Assembly: GCA_947382415.1 (NCBI GenBank)
Contig: CANCYO010000024.1
Location: 1 to 38,136, forward strand
Reading direction: 5' to 3'
From: an uncultured Lachnospiraceae bacterium
GTDB taxonomy: Bacteria; Bacillota; Clostridia; Lachnospirales; Lachnospiraceae
DNA length: 38,136 nucleotides
This document shows, piece by piece, positions 7,957 through 15,751 of the stretch (position 1 is its first letter; each line of letters begins with the position of its first letter). The position numbers and the translations under genes were made by a program. The notes under the pieces were generated by a model. That model searched no databases. It was not told the DNA's origin and saw only the letters and a list, made by a program, of their open reading frames with translations.

Positions 7957-10225
7957 GCAGATACCTCCTGCGTTTTATAATTTCTGCCGCATGCAGTCCT
8001 ATCAGTCCTGTAATGGTGAGCAGGGTGATGAGTTCGCCCAGCCTCCAGTGCAGAGGCTCTATGAATTCGATAGATACGCTGCCCTCCCAGGCTGCGGGCA
8101 GCCACAGGCGAAGCTTATGATTGTCGCTGTCGTCTATGGTGAGGGGCGTACCTGTGGCTATATCGGTGGCGCGGTAACCTTTATAGAGCAGGATGGGAAG
8201 GTCTACATAGGAGACATGGCCGGCGGAATTTGCGCATACCAGCTCGGCGCGCAGGCCCCGTTTCTCATAGGAACAGATTGTCACGGCATCCTCTCCCTCA
8301 GGGTCAGCGAAGGTAAGCAGCGACTGGTCGGTTCCTTCTATTAAATATTCCGCTCCCGATACATAGCCGAAGCCCATGCTCTCCTGATTGTAAAGTTCCA
8401 GATAATCCTGTTCTCTGTCCACGGAGTCCATCAGGAACACATAGGAGGTGGCGATGCCCACCACAAGGACAACAATGCTCATGGGGAACAGGACGCTCCC
8501 ATTATGTTTCCAATACCAGAAGAGAAACCCACACACAATCACCAGGCAGGCCGTACCCCATCCCAGAAAGCGGTTGGGAAACTGAAGGCTGCTCACCAGC
8601 GACGCTGCCGCAGGGTGGATGTTTTGTATCTGATCCCAGGGAAAACGGTTCAGACTCATGAGAAGCAGCAGAGCGCCAAAGGCAGCGGCAGTGCAGGCCA
8701 GTTTTTTCCGATTGTCTCTGACGTTTAGCCAGACGCCGCTGAAGGCCATGGCGGCAAAAACCAACAGTCCGATAATGAGGATCAGTCCTACGCCCACCGG
8801 ATGGGAATACTGCATACCATTGTCCCCCTGAGGGGTATTAAGGCCGGAGCGCCAAAACTGAAAGGCAAGCTGCGGCAGCAGCAGTCCTCTGTCCTGAATG
8901 GTGCGGGCCGATATATGCCTGATATGCACATCCTGCGTCAGGTAATAGTCCAGAAAAGGGATCAGATACCACATACTCAGCCCCAGAGCGGCCAGAGCGC
9001 CTTTGCAAAGTGCCCAAAAGACGGGGAGCCTGAAAATTTTCCTGATAAATACAAGACAGATCAGAATGGTCAGAAACGCCGTGATCTCACAGGTCAGCAC
9101 ATGGGTCTGTATCAGGCCGGCGTAACCGATGGCCAGAGGCAGCCATGCTTTCTGACTGCGTTTGGCGTCAGAATCTGCAGTAAACGCCAGATAGAGTCCA
9201 TAGGCGATCAGGGGGAAAAAGGTATAGGCGCTTCCTTCTCCCATGGCCCCGGTGATGACCAGCTTATAAATACGGAAGACAGAGAGTGTGTAAAGGCCGC
9301 TGCACAGCAGACCGATGGTGTCGTCCCCAAACATGCGTCCAAAGCAAAACCACGCGATCCAGACAGTTGCAAAATTTAATACAATACAATAAATACTGTA
9401 ACTTTCCGTCACGGTAAATCCGATCATCCTGAGCAGCGCGGGAAAGTACAGCAGCGCGTTGCAATAGAAGATGCCGTTGGCATAGCCGTGGTCATATACC
9501 CATCTCGGTTCCAGACGCACAGGGAACTGTCCGCCCAGCAGACCATCCTTCACGCCCTCAATCCGCTGCAGATGATAGGTGAGATCCGCTCCGCCGATCA
9601 GTCCCTCATGCAGATAGGGGATGGAGGCGATAAAGCCGATAACGGTACAGAAAAAGAATACTTTTTTCTGATTTTCCGACAGGGGATATTTTTGCTGATA
9701 GCAGTAAAAGGTCAACACGGCAAGCGCTGCCAGTCCCCAGAATAAAAAGACCGCCAGAAGCTTTGTCCAGAGCAGGTTTGTCTCAACGACGGTCAGGCCC
9801 GTCACGACCAGATTCCCCTCTCCTCCGTAGGAGACTGTGACCTCAAGCGCCTCCGTACTCTCGTAGAGCCAGGCGTTGTAGGAGGTCTCATGCAGCGCGC
9901 TGTAGAGATGCTCGCCGTTTGTGAGCAGCCCTCCCGTGAACACCGTACCGTCTTTCAGACTGCACATTCCCACCAGATCCGTGTCGGTTTCATATTGCAG
10001 CCGGATCTCATATACTCCCGGTTTCAGGGCGATCTGATCGAATACCACCGTGTCGGAGGTGGGAGTTCCCGACTCAAAATAATAATACTTGTCCATTTGC
10101 AGGGATTCACAGGGCATGGCGATGCGCCAGATACAGAATGCACAGAGCAGGCTTAAGAGGAGGACAATAAGCCGAAAAGAGATTTTGGTATGTAAACTGA
10201 GTGACCTGATTCGATTAAAAAGCAT
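7949..10225 (-). CDS. Full-length PTPS_related (PF10131)/YfhO-like membrane protein
   Basis: The 758-residue protein has an N-terminal anchor (about 17-35) and an extracytoplasmic beta domain (about 45-150, LKPGVYEIRL). A core of about 11 membrane helices (150-590) and a C-terminal extracytoplasmic domain ending in a last helix follow. The first large loop carries GGADLTYHL (211-219), FPVRLEPRW and DHGYANGIFY, the signature region of the membrane family misleadingly named 6-pyruvoyl-tetrahydropterin-synthase-related, related to YfhO. YfhO-type proteins are implicated in transfer of sugars from lipid carriers to wall polymers. It is the first gene of the operon, with a promoter at 10253-10281. 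The exact substrate cannot be read from the sequence. Confidence 0.72.
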   Translation of the reverse strand: MLFNRIRSLSLHTKISFRLIVLLLSLLCAFCIWRIAMPCESLQMDKYYYFESGTPTSDTVVFDQIALKPGVYEIRLQYETDTDLVGMCSLKDGTVFTGGLLTNGEHLYSALHETSYNAWLYESTEALEVTVSYGGEGNLVVTGLTVVETNLLWTKLLAVFLFWGLAALAVLTFYCYQQKYPLSENQKKVFFFCTVIGFIASIPYLHEGLIGGADLTYHLQRIEGVKDGLLGGQFPVRLEPRWVYDHGYANGIFYCNALLYFPALLRMIGFTVTESYSIYCIVLNFATVWIAWFCFGRMFGDDTIGLLCSGLYTLSVFRIYKLVITGAMGEGSAYTFFPLIAYGLYLAFTADSDAKRSQKAWLPLAIGYAGLIQTHVLTCEITAFLTILICLVFIRKIFRLPVFWALCKGALAALGLSMWYLIPFLDYYLTQDVHIRHISARTIQDRGLLLPQLAFQFWRSGLNTPQGDNGMQYSHPVGVGLILIIGLLVFAAMAFSGVWLNVRDNRKKLACTAAAFGALLLLMSLNRFPWDQIQNIHPAAASLVSSLQFPNRFLGWGTACLVIVCGFLFWYWKHNGSVLFPMSIVVLVVGIATSYVFLMDSVDREQDYLELYNQESMGFGYVSGAEYLIEGTDQSLLTFADPEGEDAVTICSYEKRGLRAELVCANSAGHVSYVDLPILLYKGYRATDIATGTPLTIDDSDNHKLRLWLPAAWEGSVSIEFIEPLHWRLGELITLLTITGLIGLHAAEIIKRRRYLHA

Positions 10226-10252
10226 ATTGCGCCCCCGATTGTTCTTGAGGAC

Positions 10253-10281
10253 ATATTATCATATTGTCTTTGGGGTGTAAA
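10253..10281 (-). promoter_or_regulatory. Promoter of the six-gene minus-strand operon
   Basis: On the minus strand, TTTACA (10276-10281) and TAATAT (10253-10258) are separated by 17 bases, about 28 bases before the start codon of the large membrane-protein gene. The dispersed repeat arm lies immediately upstream of it. Confidence 0.55.
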
Positions 10282-10294
10282 GCGTAAAACCTTG

Positions 10295-10376
10295 CCGCAC
10301 TATAAGAAAACGCTCCAGGCGCAGCCAATGCCCGCAGAAGCAACACTGTTTCTCACTGCCTCGATACCGGCTGAAT
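10295..10376 (-). repeat. Solitary arm of a dispersed repeat, 82 bp
   Basis: Read on the minus strand, this segment matches 17627-17708. Both ends are identical over 23 bases: one end contains CCGGTATCGAGGCAGTG, the other GGAGCGTTTTCTTATAGTGC. The middle is more divergent. A third, inverted copy is at 17807-17885. It is intergenic, between two divergent promoters, and carries no convincing gene. Confidence 0.8.
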
Positions 10377-10421
10377 GCAGCAAGCCTGTGGTAAAAAGAT
10401 GCGCAGGCTTTTAAACAGCAA

Positions 10422-10450
10422 TTGACACAATATATATAATGCTTTAAATT
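10422..10450 (+). promoter_or_regulatory. Promoter of the lone lipoprotein gene
   Basis: A consensus TTGACA (10422-10427) is followed after 17 bases by TAAATT (10445-10450), about 45 bases before the probable start codon at 10494. The spacer also contains TATAAT, but too close to the -35 to be used with it. Confidence 0.5.
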
Positions 10451-10493
10451 TAAGAATAATACAACAACCATGATATGGAAGAGGGAATGGAGG

Positions 10494-11492
10494 ATGAGAT
10501 CAGTGTCCAGGCATCGATTATTCGTTTTATGTGTATTGGTATCGCTGGCGGTTCTTTGCGGATGCAATAATAAAACTGAGGATATTACAGGCGATCAGGT
10601 TGAGAAGGAAGATGTATCACCTGGTGAAGTATCGTCTGCTATTGATGTTGAAACATTTGAGAGTTATGTAGATGATAAGACTCAGAGCGCGGAAACGGTC
10701 ATACATGAGGTTATATATGATGCTGAGGCTGTGGGTTCTGTGTTTACATCAGGGGAAATGATGCAGATTGAAGCAGCCTGCAAATTAGATATGAATATGG
10801 ATGGTGAGTTAGATGATATTTTTCTTGAAGCAGAAGAAACCGGGGATGGGTATCGGTATTCCTGTAACTTGCATATGAATGAGTTGGAATATGGGATGGG
10901 CAATATAATATTGGATGCAGAGGAAGGAATACCATTTTATCTGTTTACTCCGGACGGAAAACAATTGGCACTGGCTTTAGCCGTCCGTGACAATTCATTT
11001 AATTCCGAAACGTATATTTTTTTGTATGATGGCGAGGAAATAGAGGGGCTCATAGTTGCGGGTAATATACAGCGTTATGATCGGGAACAGGACTGCTTAT
11101 TTGTGGAAACGCTTGTATATCAAATGCAGTGGCATGTGGCAGTTCGAGCCTGCAGACTGGCGCCGGATGCTGAGGGCTTTAATGAGATTATTTTTCAGGA
11201 CGGGTATTGTGATTATATGACATATGATCCGCTCAGTGGAGAAAATAAGATTTTTAAATTGAAGAAGGATTTGAACGGATATTCCGATTGTTCGCTGAAT
11301 GCAGATAATGTAATATTGCATGAGGGGACAGAGATCATTGTTTTAGGCGGAGATGCGAAAGAATGGATTTTGATTCAGACAGTACATGGTAGGTCTACAT
11401 GCTGGCTTCCTGTAAGCAGCGGGTACATCGTGGCAGAGGATTCGGATATAGATGTCGGAGAATATTTTGAAAATATAGATATTGTAAATTAG
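10494..11492 (+). CDS. Lipoprotein of unknown function
   Basis: The protein has a lipoprotein signal peptide: an Arg-rich start, a hydrophobic run, then the lipobox VLCGC (second Cys is the lipidation site). The ATG at 10494 has AGGGA seven bases upstream. A GTG at 10503 with GGAGG nine bases upstream is an equally good start, and an ATG at 10470 has no such site. The mature protein (about 300 residues) is very acidic. It begins with a Thr/Glu/Asp-rich linker and contains the Asp-rich stretch DMNMDGELDD, resembling a calcium-binding or VCBS-type loop. Its end (HEGTEIIVLGGDAKEWILIQ) could be an SH3-like domain. It is a single-gene unit, AT-rich, probably exposed on the outer membrane surface. 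No family name is offered. Confidence 0.7.
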   Translation: MRSVSRHRLFVLCVLVSLAVLCGCNNKTEDITGDQVEKEDVSPGEVSSAIDVETFESYVDDKTQSAETVIHEVIYDAEAVGSVFTSGEMMQIEAACKLDMNMDGELDDIFLEAEETGDGYRYSCNLHMNELEYGMGNIILDAEEGIPFYLFTPDGKQLALALAVRDNSFNSETYIFLYDGEEIEGLIVAGNIQRYDREQDCLFVETLVYQMQWHVAVRACRLAPDAEGFNEIIFQDGYCDYMTYDPLSGENKIFKLKKDLNGYSDCSLNADNVILHEGTEIIVLGGDAKEWILIQTVHGRSTCWLPVSSGYIVAEDSDIDVGEYFENIDIVN

Positions 11493-11514
11493 TGATACGA
11501 TGTTTTCCACGCTC

Positions 11515-11543
11515 TTTACTTTATCGCGCTACTATGGTAGAAT
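11515..11543 (+). promoter_or_regulatory. Promoter of the amino-acid ABC importer operon
   Basis: TTTACT (11515-11520) and TAGAAT (11538-11543) are spaced by 17 bases and lie 40 bases upstream of the ATG at 11583. The leader is too short for a riboswitch or T-box. Confidence 0.6.
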
Positions 11544-11582
11544 GCGAAAGGTATCACTAACATACATGGAGGAGATAAAATT

Positions 11583-12371
11583 ATGAAAAAGAAGTTTGCA
11601 ATGCTTTTGAGTGTGGCAATGATAATGGGTCTGGAACTGAGCGGCTGTGGCAATGCGAAGACGGGCGGTAATGCCATGGTGTATGCGGTTGAGGCCGGTT
11701 CCGCGGGAGAGGCAGTTGCGCAGGAGAAGAATTTCCAGTTCAATTCCGTGGCGTCTCAGGCGGATGCGTTGATGGAGGTTGCTTCCGGCACTTCGGACGC
11801 GGCTATCATTGACCTTTTGATGGCGGGCGCCATGATCGGTGAGGGCACCAGTTATCCCAATCTGACCTATACGGACAAGCTGACCACGGAGGAGTATGGC
11901 GTGGGCTGCAGAAAGGGCTCCGACCTTGCCTCCTACATAAACGCTGTGCTGGCGGAGAGCTATGCGGACGGTTCCCTGAAGGAAATTGCGGAGAAGTACG
12001 GTGTGCAGGAATCTCTGGTGGAACAGGCTGCATGTGAGTATACGGCCTCTGCGGAGAGCGACGTGGCTTATATTCAGGGTAAGGGAACGCTGATCGTGGG
12101 CATCACGGAATTTGCGCCCATGGATTATCCGGATGAGTCGGGCGAGTGGATCGGCTTTGACGCCGATATGGCGCGCAAGGTAGCCGATAAGCTGGGCGTG
12201 GAGGCGCAGTTTGTCATTATCGACTGGGACAACAAGATCATGGAACTTAATTCCAAGAGCCTGGATGTGGTCTGGAATGGCATGACGCTGACCGATGAGG
12301 TGAAATCTGCCATGGAGTGTACAAATGCTTACTGCAACAATGCGCAGGTGGTAGTAGTACCTGCAAAATAG
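11583..12371 (+). CDS. Circularly permuted amino-acid ABC transporter substrate-binding lipoprotein (SBP_bac_3)
   Basis: A lipoprotein signal peptide (lipobox LSGC, Cys22) leads directly into what is normally the second half of a family 3 solute-binding protein. VYAVEAGSAGEAVAQEK (33-49), SQADALMEVASGTSDAAIID (58-77), EEYGVGCRKGSDL and ADGSLKEIAEKYG (128-140) are the usual lobe 2 and C-terminal elements. After a short linker (about 150-160) comes the usual N-terminal half: GKGTLIVGITEFAPMDY, GEWIGFDADMARKVADKLGV, DWDNKIMELNSKSLDVVWNG, and finally SAMECTNAYCNNAQVVVVP, the first hinge strand, where the protein ends. All elements of a complete protein are present but in swapped order. The domain T-x-x-R arginine that usually binds the amino-acid carboxylate reads TDEV. 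It is first in an operon with a permease and an ATPase, so it is probably functional. Confidence 0.88.
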   Translation: MKKKFAMLLSVAMIMGLELSGCGNAKTGGNAMVYAVEAGSAGEAVAQEKNFQFNSVASQADALMEVASGTSDAAIIDLLMAGAMIGEGTSYPNLTYTDKLTTEEYGVGCRKGSDLASYINAVLAESYADGSLKEIAEKYGVQESLVEQAACEYTASAESDVAYIQGKGTLIVGITEFAPMDYPDESGEWIGFDADMARKVADKLGVEAQFVIIDWDNKIMELNSKSLDVVWNGMTLTDEVKSAMECTNAYCNNAQVVVVPAK

Positions 12372-12398
12372 CAGTGCCCGTTAAATAGGAGAAGACTT

Positions 12399-13055
12399 AT
12401 GTTTTGGACGGTTACCCAATCACTGCTCAACGGTCTGGGGACTACAATACAGATATTTTTATGGACGCTGGTGTTTGCCCTGCCTCTGGGATTATTGTTT
12501 GCCTTTGCATCCAGGAGCAGGTGGAAACCTCTGCGGCTTTTGATGCAGCTTGTGGTGTGGATAGTTCGGGGGACGCCCCTGATGCTGCAGTTAATCATTA
12601 TTTTTTACGGCCCGGGATTGTGGCTTGGACACAATATCTGGAGTGGCGGAGAGGCCGGAAGGCTGACTGCCACCATCGTTGCGTTTTCCTTTAATTATGC
12701 CTGCTATTTTTCCGTGATCTTCCGCGGCGGCATAGAGAGTGTGCCGGCGGGCCAGAAAGAGGCGGGACAGGTGCTGGGCATGACCCGCAGCCAGATCTTT
12801 TTCCGGGTGACTTTGTTACAGATGATAAAGCGCGTGGTTCCGCCCATGTCCAATGAGATCATCACACTGGTGAAGGACACGTCTCTGGCGCGTATCATTG
12901 CGGCATATGAGCTGACCTTCGCAGGGTATTCTTTCATGAAATCGGACGGTATCACATGGCCTCTGTTCTATACGGGTGTGTTCTACCTGCTGTTTGTGGG
13001 AATCCTGACTTTGCTGTTTAACTATATCGAGCGCAGGCTGGATTATTTTAAGTAA
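12399..13055 (+). CDS. Polar amino-acid ABC transporter permease (HisM/GlnP family)
   Basis: This 218-residue integral membrane protein has about five helices. It shows the conserved IVRGTPLMLQL motif (about residues 50-60) typical of the His/Glu/Gln permeases. The cytoplasmic EAA loop (EAGQVLGMTRSQIFFRV) docks on the ATPase. Length and motif order match the family well. The start has AGGAG seven bases upstream. It lies 27 bases after the permuted binding protein gene and 14 bases before the ATPase gene, so the three form one importer. With a single permease gene, the transmembrane part is probably a homodimer. Confidence 0.93.
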   Translation: MFWTVTQSLLNGLGTTIQIFLWTLVFALPLGLLFAFASRSRWKPLRLLMQLVVWIVRGTPLMLQLIIIFYGPGLWLGHNIWSGGEAGRLTATIVAFSFNYACYFSVIFRGGIESVPAGQKEAGQVLGMTRSQIFFRVTLLQMIKRVVPPMSNEIITLVKDTSLARIIAAYELTFAGYSFMKSDGITWPLFYTGVFYLLFVGILTLLFNYIERRLDYFK

Positions 13056-13069
13056 GGGGAGGATGACAC

Positions 13070-13864
13070 ATGGCGATTTTGGAAGTTAAAAATATCGAGA
13101 AGCATTTTGGCAGTACAAAGGTGCTGGAGGATGTGAGCTTTTCTCTGGAGGAGGGAAACGCGCTCGCCATCATCGGTTCTTCCGGTTCCGGCAAGACCAC
13201 GCTGCTTCGCTGTCTGAATTTTCTGGAGACTCCCGACAGCGGCAGTATCAGCGTACGGGGTGAGCTGCTGTTTGACGCGTCGGGTGAGGCGGCGGAGCGG
13301 GAGCGAAATCTGCGGAAAAAACGTCTCCATTTTGGTATGGTGTTTCAGTCCTTTAACCTGTTTCCCCAGTACACCGCTCTGGAAAATGTCACGCTGGCGG
13401 AGCGTCTTCTGGCCAGGGAGCAGGCTGATTTTAAACAGCGCAGGAAGGAAATCCATGAGGAAATAGACAGGCATGGCCGGGAGCTTCTGGAGCAGATGGG
13501 ATTGTCGGAGAGAACGGAGCATTATCCCCATCAACTCTCGGGAGGACAACAGCAGCGGGTGGCCATCGCCAGGGCGCTGGCATTAAAGCCGGACATTCTG
13601 TGTTTTGACGAACCTACATCGGCGCTTGATCCGGAGCTGACGGGAGAGGTTCTGAAGGTGATCCGGGGATTGGCGGAGCAGAAGACGACCATGATCATCG
13701 TGACACATGAGATGGCGTTTGCCAGAGATGTGGCGGATCAGATTATTTTTATGGACGAGGGTGTGATCGTGGAGCAGGGCGCTCCCGGGGATGTCATCGA
13801 CCATCCGAAGGAAGAGCGAACCAGACAGTTTTTGACCAGATATACCCAGAACAGCCGGCTGTAG
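13070..13864 (+). CDS. Polar amino-acid ABC transporter ATP-binding protein (GlnQ/HisP family)
   Basis: This 264-residue ATPase has Walker A GSSGSGKT (36-43), the Q-loop VFQSFNLFP, signature LSGGQQQR (156-163), Walker B ILCFDEP (176-182), D-loop SALDPE and the switch His in VTHEM. Compared with usual GlnQ proteins (about 240 residues) it has extra residues around 65-85 and a longer helical region around 111-140. It energises the importer formed with the two genes upstream. The ribosome binding site GGGGAGG is seven bases from the ATG. The last codons and stop are embedded in a perfect terminator-like palindrome. Confidence 0.95.
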   Translation: MAILEVKNIEKHFGSTKVLEDVSFSLEEGNALAIIGSSGSGKTTLLRCLNFLETPDSGSISVRGELLFDASGEAAERERNLRKKRLHFGMVFQSFNLFPQYTALENVTLAERLLAREQADFKQRRKEIHEEIDRHGRELLEQMGLSERTEHYPHQLSGGQQQRVAIARALALKPDILCFDEPTSALDPELTGEVLKVIRGLAEQKTTMIIVTHEMAFARDVADQIIFMDEGVIVEQGAPGDVIDHPKEERTRQFLTRYTQNSRL

Positions 13865-13882
13865 CGAATACAGCCGGCTGTT
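13850..13882. terminator. Perfect hairpin between convergent ABC operons
   Basis: AACAGCCGGCTGTA (13850-13863) and its exact reverse complement (13869-13882) flank a GCGAA loop, giving a 14-bp stem. Each arm is itself a palindrome (ACAGCCGGCTGT). It overlaps the TAG stop of the ATPase gene. The following T-run is weak (TTAATCTTGCTT). Because it is symmetrical it could stop transcription from both converging operons. Confidence 0.6.
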
Positions 13883-13927
13883 AATCTTGCTTGACGGATT
13901 CAGGGGGATATATTTTCATAAAGAGCA

Positions 13928-14614
13928 TCATTGGGAAATTGAGAACGCCGGGGTGTCCACAATCTGTCCGTCTTTTAAGTAGATCGTTCTCGGCATCTGT
14001 GCTGCGATTTTTTCATCATGTGTTACGACTATGATCGTTTTGCCCAAACGGTTCAGTTCTATCAGCAGATCAATGATCTCCTGACCGGTCTTACTGTCCA
14101 GAGACCCTGTTGGCTCGTCCGCCAGGATAACGGGCGCTTCTGTGATCAATGCTCTTGCGATGGCGCAGCGCTGCTGCTGGCCGCCTGAGAGCTTTGCAGG
14201 AATCTGCTTTGCATACTGCTCCATGCCGACTTTGGCCAATAGCTCCGTCACTGCTTCATATCGTTTCTTTTTCGGCATATTAATGGCTCTTAGCGGTAAT
14301 TCTACATTTTCTCTTACGGTATAATCCTTTAACAGAGCAAATTGCTGAAAAATAAAACCGAAATGCTGTCTCCGGAATTTGTCACGCTGATTGTTGTTTA
14401 AGGTTCCTACATTTGTCTCATCAAATAAATAATCGCCCTCAGACCAGTTATCCAGACAGCCAATTATATTCAAAAGTGTGGTTTTGCCGGAACCGGATGC
14501 TCCCATTATCGCAATCATTTCACCGTCGCCGATCTCCAGGGAGACATTGTGCAATGCCGGAATATCGCTGCTGCTTTTGTTATATATTTTCGTTAAATTT
14601 TTGATTGTGATCAT
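13928..14614 (-). CDS. ABC transporter ATP-binding protein, MacB/LolD type
   Basis: The 228-residue ATPase has Walker A GASGSGKT (38-45), the Q-loop FIFQQFALLKDY, signature LSGGQQQRCAIARAL, Walker B VILADEPTGSLD and the switch His in VVTHDEK. The sequence IIGCLDNWSEGDYLFD after Walker A is typical of the MacB/LolD/FtsE-like class, which works with FtsX-type permeases. Those permeases are encoded directly upstream on the same strand (10-base gap), so this is the motor of that system. The ribosome binding site is GGAG, six bases from the ATG. Composition is AT-rich relative to the importer operon it faces. Confidence 0.93.
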   Translation of the reverse strand: MITIKNLTKIYNKSSSDIPALHNVSLEIGDGEMIAIMGASGSGKTTLLNIIGCLDNWSEGDYLFDETNVGTLNNNQRDKFRRQHFGFIFQQFALLKDYTVRENVELPLRAINMPKKKRYEAVTELLAKVGMEQYAKQIPAKLSGGQQQRCAIARALITEAPVILADEPTGSLDSKTGQEIIDLLIELNRLGKTIIVVTHDEKIAAQMPRTIYLKDGQIVDTPAFSISQ

Positions 14615-14624
14615 AATCTGCTCC

Positions 14625-15734
14625 TCAGTCCGTATTTTTTAACATATCTGCCGGTTTTAGCTTCATAACCAGTCTCATGGGAAACACGCTTAACGCAGCT
14701 CCAAATATGACCAAAATGACTACTGACTGCATGAAGCCAAGACGAATGTTGTCATACCAGGCAGCAATATTTCCAAAGACCAGCTCATATCCGCATGTGA
14801 GGACAAAAGCCGCCCCCAGAGAAATGCCTTCAAACAACGCAAATTGGGATATAATATCTATAAGGAGCCTGAGCTTCCCATATCCCAGCGTACGCTTTAA
14901 CATATACTCATAAACATGTATTCCTCCCCAGAAATAAGCCAGGAAAGCGCAATTGATAAAGCACAGGGTCAGCATACAGATATATACTTTCTGATACAGG
15001 GAAATAAACTTTGCAAAGGGAGCTTCGTCTGCGGACAAGTAAATTGCATGCTCCATGTTGTATTCATGAAAAGGGTCTTCTTGCAGAAATGTGTGTGTCC
15101 ATTCTGTGAATGACTCAGTTTCATCTGATAAATTACTCTTATAGATTACACAGATACCTCCCGTATTAAAAACCAGTTTATCAAGATCCTCCGGCGACAA
15201 ACTGTCCTTAAAAATAAGACATCGCTCATCCCGGCCGGAAAAGGTGTTAGACTCATACTCTCCGACCACACAACACTCAATTTTGAAGACTTTAATATAC
15301 CTGATTCCGTCAATAACGTATGTATCTTTTTTCCATGCATCGCCAATGATGCATTCAGGAGCGGATATATCGGTGTCACTTAAATAATAGTCCTCATATT
15401 TCACAGATTCCAATAATTCTTCGTTTTGCGTCCATAAAATATCTATGGCATCTACATTGATCACTCCTTCTCCAATTGGCCCATCGCATCTGAAAATGAT
15501 AGTTCCGCCCGACATTGTCCCGTCTGTTATATCATTTGGATGTATTAAGTCCTTTCTGAAGATGCCTGTTACCACATGCCCATACCGGTATGTAGATTCT
15601 TCTCTGATGGCGCTGACCTGAACAAGCTGCCTGTTCAAATCCAATCCGTAATACATAATGACAAATGACACAAAGAGGGAAAGAAGAAAGAGCATGGAAA
15701 AAACCCGATTGTATTTAAAGAGTCTGTTTAACAT
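14625..15734 (-). CDS. FtsX-like ABC permease (second of pair)
   Basis: The start at 15734 (MLNRLFKYNR) is chosen because GGGAGGAG lies just upstream; this gives 369 residues. Layout is that of MacB/FtsX-type permeases: one N-terminal membrane segment (about 10-32), a large extracytoplasmic domain (about 35-235), then three helices at the C-terminus with a basic tail. The end MRLVMKLKPADMLKN matches the usual last loop (KP-A-x-x-L-K). Such proteins are mechanotransducing rather than channel-forming and handle peptides, lipoproteins or antibiotics. It lies between the other permease gene (17-base gap) and the ATPase gene (10-base gap). Confidence 0.85.
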   Translation of the reverse strand: MLNRLFKYNRVFSMLFLLSLFVSFVIMYYGLDLNRQLVQVSAIREESTYRYGHVVTGIFRKDLIHPNDITDGTMSGGTIIFRCDGPIGEGVINVDAIDILWTQNEELLESVKYEDYYLSDTDISAPECIIGDAWKKDTYVIDGIRYIKVFKIECCVVGEYESNTFSGRDERCLIFKDSLSPEDLDKLVFNTGGICVIYKSNLSDETESFTEWTHTFLQEDPFHEYNMEHAIYLSADEAPFAKFISLYQKVYICMLTLCFINCAFLAYFWGGIHVYEYMLKRTLGYGKLRLLIDIISQFALFEGISLGAAFVLTCGYELVFGNIAAWYDNIRLGFMQSVVILVIFGAALSVFPMRLVMKLKPADMLKNTD

Positions 15735-15751
15735 TCTGCTCCTCCCATTCT

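Noticed and set aside
10382..10410. AAGCCTG...CAGGCTT hairpin as a terminator
   Set aside because: It is short and no gene reads into it from the left on the plus strand; chance is likely.
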